Positions 44,592 through 55,856 of a stretch of DNA of 64,000 nucleotides are shown in pieces. Where the stretch lies: contig NMRA01000120.1 of assembly GCA_002633005.1 (NCBI GenBank), positions 828,371-892,370 of the forward strand, read 5' to 3'. The notes under the pieces were generated by a model. That model saw only the letters and a program-made list of their open reading frames with translations. It had not been told where the DNA came from and did not search any database. The DNA comes from Phoronis australis (lineage: Eukaryota; Phoronida; Phoronidae). Position 1 is the first letter of the stretch. Each line of letters starts with the position of its first letter. Made by a program: the position numbers and the translations under genes.

Positions 44592-44804
44592 CTTTACAAC
44601 CACTAAGAGCAGGAGTCCAAAACCCGGAACTTCTAGAGCAGGTGAAAGATTTTGATGTACTTCCATCCGTAAATGCTGCGTTACTGACGCACTGCAGTGT
44701 GACAGACTGTCCTCTTTCAACCGTTTGGGACGACTGACTTCCACGAACACCAGACACTGCATTTGCGTTCAGGTTACCAAGATTTAGCTGACACGGTGGC
44801 AAGA
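44592..44804 (-). CDS. Gene A sushi exon, class epsilon (ancestral type)
   Basis: The exon has 213 bases, phase 1-1, acceptor ATACACAG and donor G|GTAAGT. It reads LPPCQLNLGNLNANAVSG, SVTLQCVSNAAFTDG, SFTCSRSSGFW, LSGCKG. It lacks the long serine/threonine loop and is closer to gene B 1446-1664 and gene A 50,495-50,713 than to its array neighbours. Confidence 0.88.
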
Positions 44805-45044
44805 CTGTGTATAATTGGGATCACTGAATGTTGTTACAATTTTGTGATTTATTGAATCATTTCCAAATTTAAGGATAGGTGTATCTCCACTTTATGATTT
44901 ATTTTACTTTGCTTTTCATCAGGGCAAGTATGTCCTGTTTGAAGGGGTATTTGGCCAGCAATTTTCATTAAGACATATCTTAAAAACGACGTCCATTTAC
45001 ACAGTTTTAACTGACAGTCAAATAAGACTGATAAGTGTAACTGG

Positions 45045-45420
45045 AACGTCGTTTCTATTAAACTACGCCTAATAGGATTGTGGAAACAGGTCTTCCGACG
45101 CTATGTTTCAACTACAACAATTTGATTCTATACATAAAGATAGTGTCCCAAATAAAGAATACGAAGTCGTATACCGACCTAATTCGGATTGTCCAGACAG
45201 GGTTTTTGACAAAATACGCAACTATACTTGTAAATACTTGGTTATCAAGGAACTGCAGCTTGAAGAATCTTTCTGTATTTTCCGTTTCTTAGAAATACTA
45301 AGTCGCGTTTGAAGCTGCCAAAGGTTTTTGAATTGAGGAGTGTCAGAATATATTTGAGCACGTTATATCATCATGTCAGTTCACTTCAATTTTCCTTCGA
45401 AACTTTGCATAGCAAAGTTC
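45045..45420. repeat. Intron duplication, copy 1
   Basis: It aligns with 48,593-48,990 through CTAATAGGATTGTG, GTGTCCCAAATAAAGAATAC, GAAGTCGTATAC, TGTCCAGACAGGGT and AATACTTGGTTATCAAG. Both copies lie upstream of a sushi exon (44,592 and 48,281), so this is part of the exon-block duplication. Confidence 0.85.
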
Positions 45421-45445
45421 TCGGAACTCAAAGCTCAATGAAGCG

Positions 45446-47139
45446 TTAAAGGAGCATGCCACCCAAAAACAACCTAATTTGTATCAATTTAAATCGAGTA
45501 GTTCTACTTCATAACGACACGTACGGTTGCGTTACCTGACACCTGACGGCAGACGGAGGTGTTGAAATTATCCAATGACGTCATCGGTTTCACACGCAGT
45601 CTGTTCAGCAGTTCACAACACGGGTTACTGGTGTCAGCTTATCGCTTGAAGTCATCGTTTAACACCAATAAATCATCAAACTTCGATGTAAAACCCTTAA
45701 AACTACACCGAGTTCTTATAAAAACGTGTTGTTTTATTTCGCTCTTACGGATTTATTAGTCTTTGGACACACCGTAGCCTACAAAGTTCGGCAAGCCAAT
45801 AAGGTCCGTAGCAGGAGTTTGGGGTCTGTTCGGAGATAATTTCGAAGCATTTTCCGTGAGATACAGACAGGAGAACCTAGACCTGTGTTGTTTAGACTTG
45901 TGACTTTTTTAGTTCTAAACACAAAACGCTTGTTAGCCTGGTCAGTGGCTCGGAGCCCGATCAGGCCCGTCGCGGTGCCGGCCGGATTGACTCCGCGTTA
46001 TCCCCGTCAGTGGCTCGGAAACTGATCAGACATCACGAACATAAACCAGCCAAAGTTCAGTGGAAACTAAAGTTTCAGTCAAGAAAATACTATACTAGTG
46101 AGCCAAAGTAATGTGCACCTGATTTATTGGTGAATTAGCCACGAAACTGCAAATCTACTTACTCGTCGGGGGCCTCAAATTCAGGTTCCGCTTTGGCCAC
46201 AGCACCGTCAGGGTAGAAGTTGTACATTGACAATCATTATTTGAGTAAAGTAAATGTAAATAAAGATTCCCCTAACACCTGGCCGTGGGATGGAAATCGA
46301 GTTGTTTCACAACAGTTTCTGCCAGCAAACACTAAATTAGCACGAGCTCACACGGCCTCGGTGTCCCGGCTATTAGTTTTATTGCACCTAAAGCCGGTAA
46401 CGCAGTGATTTATTCATTGCTGGCTTCTCAAATCATTTGCACTTACGAACACTCCAAAGGCATTACAAATTTCATCTAATGAGACAGACTTTGTTTCAGT
46501 TTTATATAAGTATTGGTTAGGGTGAGAATAATTCATTTGGAAACAGAACGCTCAGTAATAAACGCCAACATGGCAACTCGCAATCCCGACTTAGCACGAG
46601 CTAGAGCTTATCAGTCCCGACTTCGCAGGTGGATCGTTAAGTTTTAAAGGCTATCAATTCGAGCAGGAATACAGTGATGAAGAAATACTAGAGAGGCGCC
46701 GTGAACAAGCTCAGACAACGGAACGTATGGAGTTATTTGGTAAGCGGTGGCAGTTCGTCAGGCATCGGCTGTCGACGTCTGCAGGCCACAGACACGGAGA
46801 TGTTTCGCGGCCTCATACTTGCTATTTACAGCGTACATTTCATTCTTCACTGCCATGAGCCACTTCCTAAGCATTTCGAACTCTCGAAGAAGTAAAAAAC
46901 GATATACCCGCTTTCCTCGCAGCTGCTTAGTTCGGACAAGCGGGAACGATGCACCGCAACATAGCGGCATTCACTCTGCATATGAACCACTGACGTCGCT
47001 AGCGTCGTTTCTCACCTTCTTCACAGGTTAACGCGACACCTCTTGGCGAGGTAAGGTCGACCGTATGCGAGGCGATGTGGATATAGACCGATTAAGACGG
47101 CAAAAAAGACTAATTAAATCGGGTGGCATTCTCCTTTAA
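45446..47139. mobile_element. Element with 15-bp inverted ends and TTAA flanks
   Basis: The left end is TTAA then AGGAGCATGCCACCC (45,450-45,464); the right end is GGGTGGCATTCTCCT then TTAA (47,121-47,139). The 15-base ends are inverted copies with one mismatch, and both are flanked by TTAA, the target used by piggyBac-type transposons. The inside shares about 600 bases with 17,880-18,455 and has a small plus-strand open stretch near 46,630-46,745. No transposase was recognised, so it is a non-autonomous element. Confidence 0.7.
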
Positions 47140-47360
47140 AAGGCTCGTTTAGCACCTCACCTCATGGGACAGCTATTGCGTGACCTATTAAAAGAGGGTA
47201 GAATATTGGTTTCAAAGTATTCCTTTAAACTGAAATTCACAATCGATTAAGACAAAAAGATAATCCTTGTTTGGTGTGTATATTTTGACTGCGCATTTCT
47301 ACAGTCTTCCAGTTGGTCACGCTGTATGTGATTAGTAGATTTGATCAAATGGGTAGTTAC

Positions 47361-47576
47361 CTTTACACGGACTCAGTGCAGGATTCCACGAGCTGTAACT
47401 TGTAGATCTAGAGGTAGAACTAGAGCACGTGAAGACCTTCGATGATGTTCCATCCGTGAAGACCTTGCTGTCTTTGCAAACAAGTGTCACAGACTGGCCC
47501 CTGCGTATAGTCTTCGGTTGGTTTCCACTCACAACCGCGTTCAAACTTGACAAGACAAGTTCGCACGAAGGCAAGG
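47361..47576 (-). CDS. Gene A sushi exon, class gamma
   Basis: The exon has 216 bases, phase 1-1, acceptor TTATTAAG and donor G|GTAACT. It reads LPSCELVLSSLNAVVSG, SVTLVCKDSK, VFTCSSSTSRSTSYSSW, LSPCKG. Two codons before the donor are missing compared with 39,386-39,607. Confidence 0.87.
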
Positions 47577-47689
47577 CTTAATAAAATGGATTATTGTCAT
47601 TATCACTTTGACTAGAGATTTCATTGTCATCTCTTCCGAAACTGACAAGCTACAGGTATCTCATGGGGTATCATCAGATATCTAATTAC

Positions 47690-47929
47690 CTTTGTTAGAG
47701 CACGGACTTAGTACAGGACTCCATGAGTTGTAACTTGTAGATCTAGAGGTAGAACTAGAGCACGTGAAGACCTTCGATGATGTTCCATCCGTGAAGACCT
47801 TGCTGTCTTTGCAAACAAGTGTCACAGACTGGCCCCTGCGGATAATCTTCGGTTGGTTTCCACTCTCAATCGTCTGAGTGTTCAATCTTGTGTTTAACTT
47901 TTCCAGGGGAAGTTGGCATGAACGCACAC
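47690..47929 (-). CDS. Gene A sushi exon, class beta
   Basis: The exon has 240 bases, phase 1-1, acceptor TTATTCAG and donor G|GTAATT. It reads VRSCQLPLEKLNTRLN, SVTLVCKDSK, VFTCSSSTSRSTSYNSW, LSPCSNKG. It is separated from the gamma exon by only 113 bases. Confidence 0.88.
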
Positions 47930-48280
47930 CTGAATAAAAGATTTATTCCGTCATGAATTTGACCGTGCCACGAAGTTCGCGAACATTTATGCTTGGCACA
48001 GTTTGCCAGTAAGCAAAGTAATCGGTTTACGACATTGATCGATCCGTTGAACACTTAAATGTTTATTTCAAACGGCAGTTTTCACTTTTAAAAAGATGTT
48101 GAATTTGAGTTAAGTATTTTGTGGTTATGCGTGCCTTTGTGTTAACATGTGTGAAATTACAGAGAGCCAAATCTCAATTTCACAATTACGTCATGAGAAC
48201 AGGCAAGCGTTCCTTTAGACTTTAGGTGAACGTTAATTCGCTATAAAACGGCAGGTTTGAACATGTTAAAGAAGATTTAC

Positions 48281-48520
48281 CGTTCTCGGTGCACTGACTA
48301 AGTGTAGGACTCCATGAGGTTAAACTAGTAGAACTATAAGCAGAACTAGAGCATGTGAAGACCATCGATGACTTTCCATTTGCGAAGACTTTAATACCGA
48401 GGCACTGAAGAGTGATAGTCTGGCCCTTACTGATAATCGTCGGCTTGTTTCCACTAAGGGACAACGTAGTTTTCCATTCGGCGCTCAGCGTTGTCAAGTC
48501 AAGTTTGCACGAAGGCACAA
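48281..48520 (-). CDS. Gene A sushi exon, class alpha
   Basis: The exon has 240 bases, phase 1-1, acceptor CATTCAG and donor G|GTAAAT. It reads VPSCKLDLTTLSAEWKTT, TITLQCLGIKVFANG, SSSAYSSTSLTSW, LSQCTENG. With the beta and gamma exons below it forms an alpha-beta-gamma trio that recurs at 40,640-39,386. Confidence 0.9.
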
Positions 48521-50494
48521 CTGAATGAAAATGATTACTAAGGTTATCACTTTGACACTGACACGTTAAATTTGGTGGATGTGGCAAACGATTTTGAACG
48601 TCGTTTTTATTACACTAATAGGATTGTGTAAATAGGTCTCCCAACACGATTTTTCGAAGTAACAATTTGATTATGTTTATGTTGACAGTGTCCCAAATAA
48701 AGAATACGAAGTCGTATACGGAACTAATTTGAAATGTCCAGACAGGGTCTTTGACGGAAATGTGCAACTATTGGTGTAAATACTTGGTTATCAAGAAACT
48801 GCAGCTTAACGAACCTCTCTGTATTATCCGCTTGTTAGGTTATCATTTAACGATATACCTTGGAATACCAAGTAGCGTTTGAATCAGTCAAATGTTTGAG
48901 AATTGAGGAGTGTCTGAATGTCTGAATATATTTGAGCACGTTTTATCATCGTCATGTCAATGCCCTTCGATTTTCCATCAAAATTTTGCACTGCAAATTT
49001 CTTTACTCTGGTCACATACTATTTTGGATTTGACAATTTGAAAATCGTACATAAAGCAAGTTTCAGATCCCTTCTCTACAATCTACAACAAATAGAAGGT
49101 TTTGGCCTATTTTCCAACGGTTTTTAGGTCAAACGGTTGGGTACATGTAGCCATTTGCTACTATATCCATTTTAACACCTCGGGTACTTTCGGCGTGAAA
49201 CGTCATCATACGTTCAACCAATTTCTAGTTTGAAACCTATGTGCCTTGCTATAAGACTGAAGTGTGCACATGCTCGGAACAATGTTTACCTCCCAGGGCA
49301 GGTTTGAGGCTACACAATAGCGGATTTGCAGCGCAGACGAATTACGCATTGCGCATGTGCGAGTTACTTCCTTCGCGAAGGCTCATGGGATAGCTTGTGG
49401 TCAGGCATGTCTTGAGCAGGCTGGATACTGTGTGCATTTGGAGTGATTTGCAAACTAAAAACCATGTTTCATTTTTTTGCTTTATAATACCAAGCAAGTC
49501 CTTTCTCTCGTTTGTAAACACAGCGTAGCTATGATCAGTGACCGTGTGACCGAGGGCACGACTGTCATCATGTTCATCGGCGTTGATTTCGAAATCTCCT
49601 CCGGGGTTTCAGACAAGTTGAGAGTTCTTGGGTGGCTTAACTTTTGTAACTTTCGCCGTGGATATGCTAGAGACGTTAATTTTAAGAGGAAACTCCGTCC
49701 GAATATTGTTCTCATAAGTCTTTTTTCCACCAGGNACGCAATCGCTTTGAGGCGGGGTTTTGAACCTCATTCATGTCGCGTCTTTTGAGACATCAGTAAG
49801 TTTTTGCGCTTCTCGCATGACCTGTAGTGTGTTACGACACGACTGGTTAATAACACCGAGTACGTAATTTTTTTATATTACATAGACGAATCACAAAGTA
49901 GTGCGAAGTAGAAATCCATACGCCTTACATTTTATCGTCTGCAAAACACAAATACCAAAAAACCAAACGCGCACCAACCAAGTACCGGAATTTCGTAAAG
50001 GTGACAAGATTATGATTGACAAATCGGGTTTCGCAACTGTACGTACTCCCAGTCGGAAAGACATGCAAAGAATTTCTTAAACGGACCAATCTTCGGTGGC
50101 GAATTCCATATCCACATTCATTCAAACGGAGACGAACCCCTCCTCAAGAAACGCTTGCCCAGCTGTGCTGTCTCAAGGTCAATTTAGTGCTCACGCGTTG
50201 GGACTGCTGACTGTTATTTGTAAGCATTTGATAACATTTAAACTTCAAAGACTATTTATTAGATTCTAACTTGAACATTTGTTACGAAAGCTGAATGTAG
50301 TTTACAATTGTTAAGTTTAAAATAAAACTAAACAAAGACTATCTGAGTTCACCTTACATTGCCCAAGCGTGTTTTAACATAAGTTGCATCATGTGTCATG
50401 TGTGCATTTCCTGCCTTCAAGACTAGAGGATCACAAAATACTGAGACTTAACATTTCATGGTCATTGCCTATGGGTTCAAGCCCTGATACTTAC
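48521..50494. other. Gene A intron
   Basis: It contains copy 2 of the intron duplication (48,593-48,990). Mirror-image open frames at 49,477-49,788 on both strands show no recognisable family. Nothing else was seen. Confidence 0.45.
48593..48990. repeat. Intron duplication, copy 2
   Basis: Partner of 45,045-45,420; see that entry. Confidence 0.85.
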
Positions 50495-50713
50495 CTCGGT
50501 CTTTGCAAGGGATGAGAGCAGGAATCCATGACCCTTCATTCTTAGAGCACAGAAATGATTTTGACGTGGTTCCGTCTGCAAACGCCTTGTTGTCAAGGCA
50601 CTGAAGTGTGACAGATTCCTCTCTGTCGACCGTAATCGATTGCTGTGTTCCGTGTATGCCGCCCACCGTATCAACGTTTAATGTGTTCAGATTTAGGAAA
50701 CATGGTGATAACT
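50495..50713 (-). CDS. Gene A sushi exon, class epsilon (first of the array)
   Basis: The exon has 219 bases, phase 1-1, acceptor CTTACAG and donor CGAG|GTAAGT. It reads LSPCFLNLNTLNVDTVGG, SVTLQCLDNKAFADG, SFLCSKNEGSW, LIPCKDRG. Same length and position in the gene as gene B 1446-1664, following the Ig domain. The A left by exon 51,626-51,459 completes a lysine codon. Confidence 0.87.
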
Positions 50714-51458
50714 CTGTAAGTAGTTGAACGCATTAGATTGAAATAATGGCATTCTCAGGACCTTTTGCCAGATGTTGTTAGAAAGTAACTCGGTTTTTTT
50801 TGGAAAAGGAGGAGACTTTTAGCACTTCAAAAATTTCAGTTCCTACGTGCCAATCAAGTTGTTATACTATCAGGCAATCAGAGTGCAGGGAAATGTAAAC
50901 AACTTCCATTATAGTCCCGTGCCTGAGATTTTATTGTATCTGTCAATGTTCTGTAACGTAGAAAATAAACCCGAAACTGAAAGAGGCGATCCAGATCCTC
51001 CTGTGTGTAGAAAAGTCTGGATGTTCCCCCGGCCCTATGTTCTCTCTTCCCGGAGCCTTGTCCATATTTTTTGCATATCAGAAGTTTATTAAGTCGAAAA
51101 TGAACAATTGAAAGTGAAACAACTGGATTTGCCTGTTATCTTTGGTAAATTGCTTAATTTTCCATAAGCATCGGCCAAATATTATCTTAGTGCCACAATT
51201 ATATGAAGCAAGCATCAACATGCAACATATATAATGCGTTTCTCGTTACTGTTTCGGCGCACATGCCTAGGCCCATGTACCTCAGCAGCACCGAAACATC
51301 ACCCTTTAAACGCAGAAATTAAATTAACGAGTAAAGGGGAACATCGTTGTGCTTGATAAATTTGTCAAAGTTAAAGTTCATTTTGTGCGAAAGGCGTCAT
51401 GTCTTTTTATGTGCAACTTATTAGTAAAGCGGCGTATTTGAAGAGAATGGGCGCTTAC
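50714..51458. other. Gene A intron, nothing recognised
   Basis: No exon or clear repeat was seen. The plus-strand open frame at 50,847-51,092 has no recognisable feature. Confidence 0.4.
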
Positions 51459-51626
51459 TTTTGACTTTTTGTCCTGGCAACGGCAGAACGTTCACCAGCG
51501 CCGACTGAATCTCGTAACCGAGTTTGTTGCCAATCAGACATTGCACCCTGACGGATTTCTGAATATTTAGCAGCTTAAGTTCGGTGTAGTCACCTCCGTC
51601 ATACAGCACGACGTCTCCAGTGTGTT
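51459..51626 (-). CDS. Gene A exon: C-terminal half of the last Ig domain
   Basis: The exon has 168 bases, phase 1-1, acceptor GTTTAG and donor A|GTAAGC. It encodes HTGDVVLYDGGDYTELKLL, VRVQCLIGNKLGYEIQ with the second Ig cysteine, and SALVNVLPLPGQ. Paralog of gene B 3450-3623. Confidence 0.87.
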
Positions 51627-54580
51627 CTAAACGATGCAATCATCATCATCATCACCACCTTCGGCATTATTATATGTGTTTCCATTTTTAATAGACCTAC
51701 CGTGTTCTTGTAGCCGTTGTCTTTACAGCATTTGAATCTATCTAATAAATCTTTCACGATTGCACGTTTCACTTTAGCTGCCAAGCTACAAGAATCAACT
51801 ATAATATCTAGCATGGCTTGATGTTTTAATCACGACAACAGTTCTCTCACTTTAACAGTATCATTCACTTCACAGAGCCTTCCTGCTCCTCTCGTCCCAT
51901 CTGCAACTCAATACAAGCTTAATTTTCAACATACTTGTTCTGATCAAGTCACATCATCCCATCAACACAAGGCAATTCTAAACCATGACTGTGGAATAAT
52001 GCGGGCGTTATTCAACTAAGGTCTGATGCTAAATGTCTTTTCAAAATCCAAATTTCCATCGCAGCCACAGTCATCAAAATGACAAGACACGGGTCCACAC
52101 TCAGAGTTGTCTGTGACCCAATAGAATACAAGTGGGTTCACTTTAGACATTCACGCAACAGTAATAACATGATTCTTCTTGCACGAACACAGAATTATAT
52201 CCTTAAAAATTGAAACCCAGTTATTTGAACTGAAAATGCAAAAACAACTCACTGCTATATTCCTTACGAAACTTCAACAAACTTTTCGAGAGCTCGAATT
52301 TGTGTAGCTCACAAGTATCATTGCTCCTTGATTAGTTCGCTCGGGATAGTAAGACCTTCGTTGTTGAAATTATGTCATATCACGAACCTCGTCATTATTG
52401 AATTTCCCACTATTATCCAAATAAAGTCGATGTTTTATACAGACTAATCTTGAGGTCTGTTTCATGCAAAGTGAATCAAGAGTTTTAGGACAGAAATTAG
52501 CTCTTACGTTCCCAATTCATTAGTGACCAAAGGTTTAGTGATGCCATTATAAGCGCGTCACAGTCTACAAATAACTTACAGAAACTACCCTCAGTAACTA
52601 CAAGGTACTTGTACATTCTCGAGACTTATTAAGTTTGCTCGACTGTGATTTGATTATTTTCCAGCAATACTTCTGTGCTGCGAAAGACAAAATTTCTGAC
52701 TGAAGTAAATTAGTAACTTTTCATGAAACAGTCCCCAGTTCTCGAGAAAACCATTTGCAAACTGTTGATCTCTTGGGTCTCCTAATGCAGTCTGAACTGA
52801 TGCGAATGAAAATACTGTACCAATAATAGGGAACCACAGAAAGGTTCTGAATGATCAACATCGACAACAGCTATCTCGTCACATCCTGTTTCCAACGGCA
52901 ATCCACCACAGGTTTTGATGGCGTCTTTTTGAATTGTTCACATGTTGTGCACTCATTGTTAACCAGATGTAGAAATATAAGCATTTCATTACAGAGACCA
53001 GCACCACTCAGCCATGACTTATCAAAGAAGCATCACCAAACTGTTTGTGTGACTTTTCATAACTCAACTTCTGTTCACCCGAGCTAGGCAAGATTTCCTC
53101 ATAAAAGTCTTCACACACGACATCTCCGAGATATCAAACTACGATATGGAGCCTTTCCAAACGTTTCAACGTAAACATTCTTCAAATCCAACTTTGTCTC
53201 AGCTGGCAAAACGGAAACTTTCGTATGCTTTCCAAAACAGATAGGGGATTTTTACCTGTTCCTCCACGTCTCAATGCCGGAACTTCATTCTTTACTCTGG
53301 TCTAAAGGTGTTACAACATGTAGGAAACTGGGACCTGCCAAAGATACGCTTAATAGACGACTTCCCTAAAGTCAAATAACCACAAGATATAATTGCAAGC
53401 TGTTTTTTTTTGTCATTCAGTTCATCAGTTGCTGGAAACGTAACCGACGCAACTCCGTCCGCTAACTCTTTATCTTGTGCCCGATTTCAATTTCAAAAAT
53501 GTAGTCATTTATTTTGGTACTCTTTTTAACGACCTGGTCAAACCGCTTATCGGCTTCAAATAAGGACCCTTGAGCTCTTCAAAGAGCCAAAACGTTGTGT
53601 CAACTCATCATTGCTATTCAGAGACTTCTCTAATACATTTAAGGCTGCTTGCCGTCCTAAATTTAATATTCAGAGTAGCAGCCAACGCCCAGTTGTCTTT
53701 TGCTTGAGTGGTGACCTTTTTTCAATTTCAATTTTTTCTTTCAGGCTTAATCGTCATTGTCGTCAAATACTGGCGGGTTTTTGTAATTTTTCCTCCCATT
53801 GACAAGTCTGTTACAGTGCTGGCTTTGCTACTTTTGGTAAAGCTCGTATACGCTAAAAACATTTATTGTCGAGACAAATCCGACAAAACATGGTGAATGC
53901 TACACGATGAAGACAAAACTAACGCTCAGGACCCACCTAATGCGGTCATAAACCCGTCTTCTGTCACTAATCCAACTATTGATTAAGACTGTTTGTCTTT
54001 TTGAAATTGGTCTCAAATTTTTTCTTACTCAACTTGGAAGTGATCTCAGGGCTTCCAAAGAACTCCTATTTCGCTGTTCTTTGAGACAATGCACGACGCA
54101 CAAAGTGACACTCCATGAAAAGGAGGTTGCTCTCAGCCAATAAGTAACTGTCAGTTCTTTCCAAAGACAAAAACCACTTCTCATCCGAGTAAGAAACACG
54201 TTGAGAAAAGTTTTATGGTGGAAAATGGTCTAAATCATAATGGACACTTTGGAAGGAGCAAGGAATTTAGCTGTGTTAAGTCATAAAAAGACATACGGTT
54301 TTACATTACTCGACACCCGGAGCAAATACGATTTGTGATTTTAACGATACTTTGAGCTGTCTGCTTCGAGATGTACTTGTAAAAAAATGTAGATTTCTGA
54401 CTGATGACGTTGAAAGCCCGAGCTCAAACAGTTTACTGAAATACATCCCAAGGAACAGAACAGACAGGAAAAACAAATGCATATTGGGTAGTAAACCAGT
54501 AACATCTGTGCAGGGTACACAAGTCTATAGGGGGGGTGCACAACTAGAAAATACAAAACTATTATACTACAAAAACTTAC
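51627..54580. other. Gene A intron splitting the last Ig domain, with retroelement relic
   Basis: The middle part holds an integrase-like relic on the minus strand (listed below). Many broken minus-strand frames around 52,700-53,650 suggest that more of the same retroelement is present. An ATC-rich word cluster lies at 51,635-51,660. Confidence 0.45.
52850..53140 (-). mobile_element. Degenerate retroelement integrase-like relic
   Basis: Minus-strand frames contain SHKQFGDAS followed by LVNNECTTCEQFKKTPSKPV and, after a shift, a LPLE..CDEIAVVDVD-like stretch. That is the pattern of the integrase zinc region (H...C..C) and following linker in LTR-type retroelements of invertebrates. Stops and shifts break it. 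It lies in the same direction as gene A inside an intron. The element type cannot be settled from this fragment. Confidence 0.45.
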
Positions 54581-54715
54581 GTGCTCGTTTGCCGTTCACG
54601 AACCATGTCCCTTTCTCGGGTTGAGGCTTTTTGTTTTTTGACTTACAAATTAACTTTGCAAGCTCTCCTTGCGTCACGGTCATGTCTTTCCATAAGTCGC
54701 TGAATGATGGAGGAT
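54581..54715 (-). CDS. Gene A exon: N-terminal half of the last Ig domain
   Basis: The exon has 135 bases, phase 1-1, acceptor TTTCATTTAG and donor C|GTAAGT. It encodes PPSFSDLWKDMTVTQGE, the first Ig cysteine in AKLICKS, and GTWFVNGKRA. It is paired with 51,626-51,459 and paralogous to gene B 6801-6935, with 29 of 44 residues identical by eye. Confidence 0.88.
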
Positions 54716-55856
54716 CTAAATGAAAGCCAATGTCGACAAACTGAGCCACAATAAAGCACACGGTACATGGTACGTATTTCTCTTTGAACAAATTTAACGA
54801 TGGATATTACAGTCTTCAAACAAAAATTTTAGCATGTGGCTGACTATTCATGCAAGAATGAAATTTCTTACCGGTAGCTGCAGGTTATTACAAAGTGAAA
54901 CATTTCAAGGCTAAAGGTGATCCCGCGTTTCAGTTTGTTCCAGTCTCCGACTGGAAGGGATTCCAGGATTTGGAAAGAAACGACTGGTCGTAATTACGTG
55001 AGACCATAGACATCACATGTCTATGCATGAGATCTGTTTCTCGAAGGATCTGTTGACTTAGTCTGTTTCACTAAAACGTGCTAAGGCTGAAAGTCAGAAA
55101 ATCTGTTTACAGCAACGTATTTAGAGAAACGCAAAAGACAAAAATAAAAATTTTAGCTATTCGTAGTCAAGATTTCTAACTTTTGGCTTAAGTCAAAAGA
55201 CAAAAAGCAATAGTCTCTTCGAGAAACAGAATACGGGCTTGACAAGTTGGCTGTACGCAGCTGGTCGTTGTAGTCGTCGAGCTTGGTCTCTAAGAGTGGC
55301 GAGTTATTAGTTCGTCCTAAGCCCGGAGCATTATTTGTAATTTGAGTAAGAAAGAAGCGGACAATGGTAACTAGACTAAACTAAAGCTCATTTGAACAGA
55401 AGTTCGGTCTACAACTTCACACCTTTAAAATATGCACTTTTCTTAAAGCGGAGACAAACTGCTTTCAATTCAAGAAGCGAATTTTCAGTTAAAGGCCACT
55501 TACAGTTATAAAGTTGGTCTTGCTCCTAATTCTTATGGGATGTGATATCTGGCTGGGTTTCCAAAGAATTAATAATTCGTTGTTTCATCAGACCACGATC
55601 GGCACGTAAAATAAATCGCAATGAAAATCCGTGATCTTGTGGAGCATGGTCTCGAGGAATATGAGCAATCACTTCTTTTGAAGTCATTAAGCTACCCCTA
55701 ATTTGAACAAGAAACAATTTCACGGCTGCAAGTTAAATCAAAAGTTGGTTTTTGAGATGGAAGGATATCTCATAGCCGCATTATGACAAATGTTACGCAG
55801 CGTGTATTTAACGCAGCGCTCGGCAACAGAGCATGTATCTTACCGATAATACTCAC
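54716..55856. other. Gene A intron with a small inverted-repeat element
   Basis: It contains the inverted pair at 55,034-55,229 and a short hairpin near 55,006-55,026 (CATAGACAT, CAC, ATGTCTATG). No exon was seen. Confidence 0.45.
55034..55229. mobile_element. Possible small MITE
   Basis: CTGTTTCTCGAAG (55,034-55,046) and its exact complement CTTCGAGAAACAG (55,217-55,229) bracket about 170 AT-rich bases. Size and ends fit a non-autonomous DNA element, but no target-site duplication was found. Confidence 0.35.

Larger units (their letters stand above)
44805..47360. other. Gene A intron with duplication and inverted-repeat element
   Basis: It contains the copy at 45,045-45,420 of the intron segment found at 48,593-48,990, and the 1.7-kb element 45,446-47,139. 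The end at 47,170-47,340 matches other beta/gamma introns. Confidence 0.6.
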
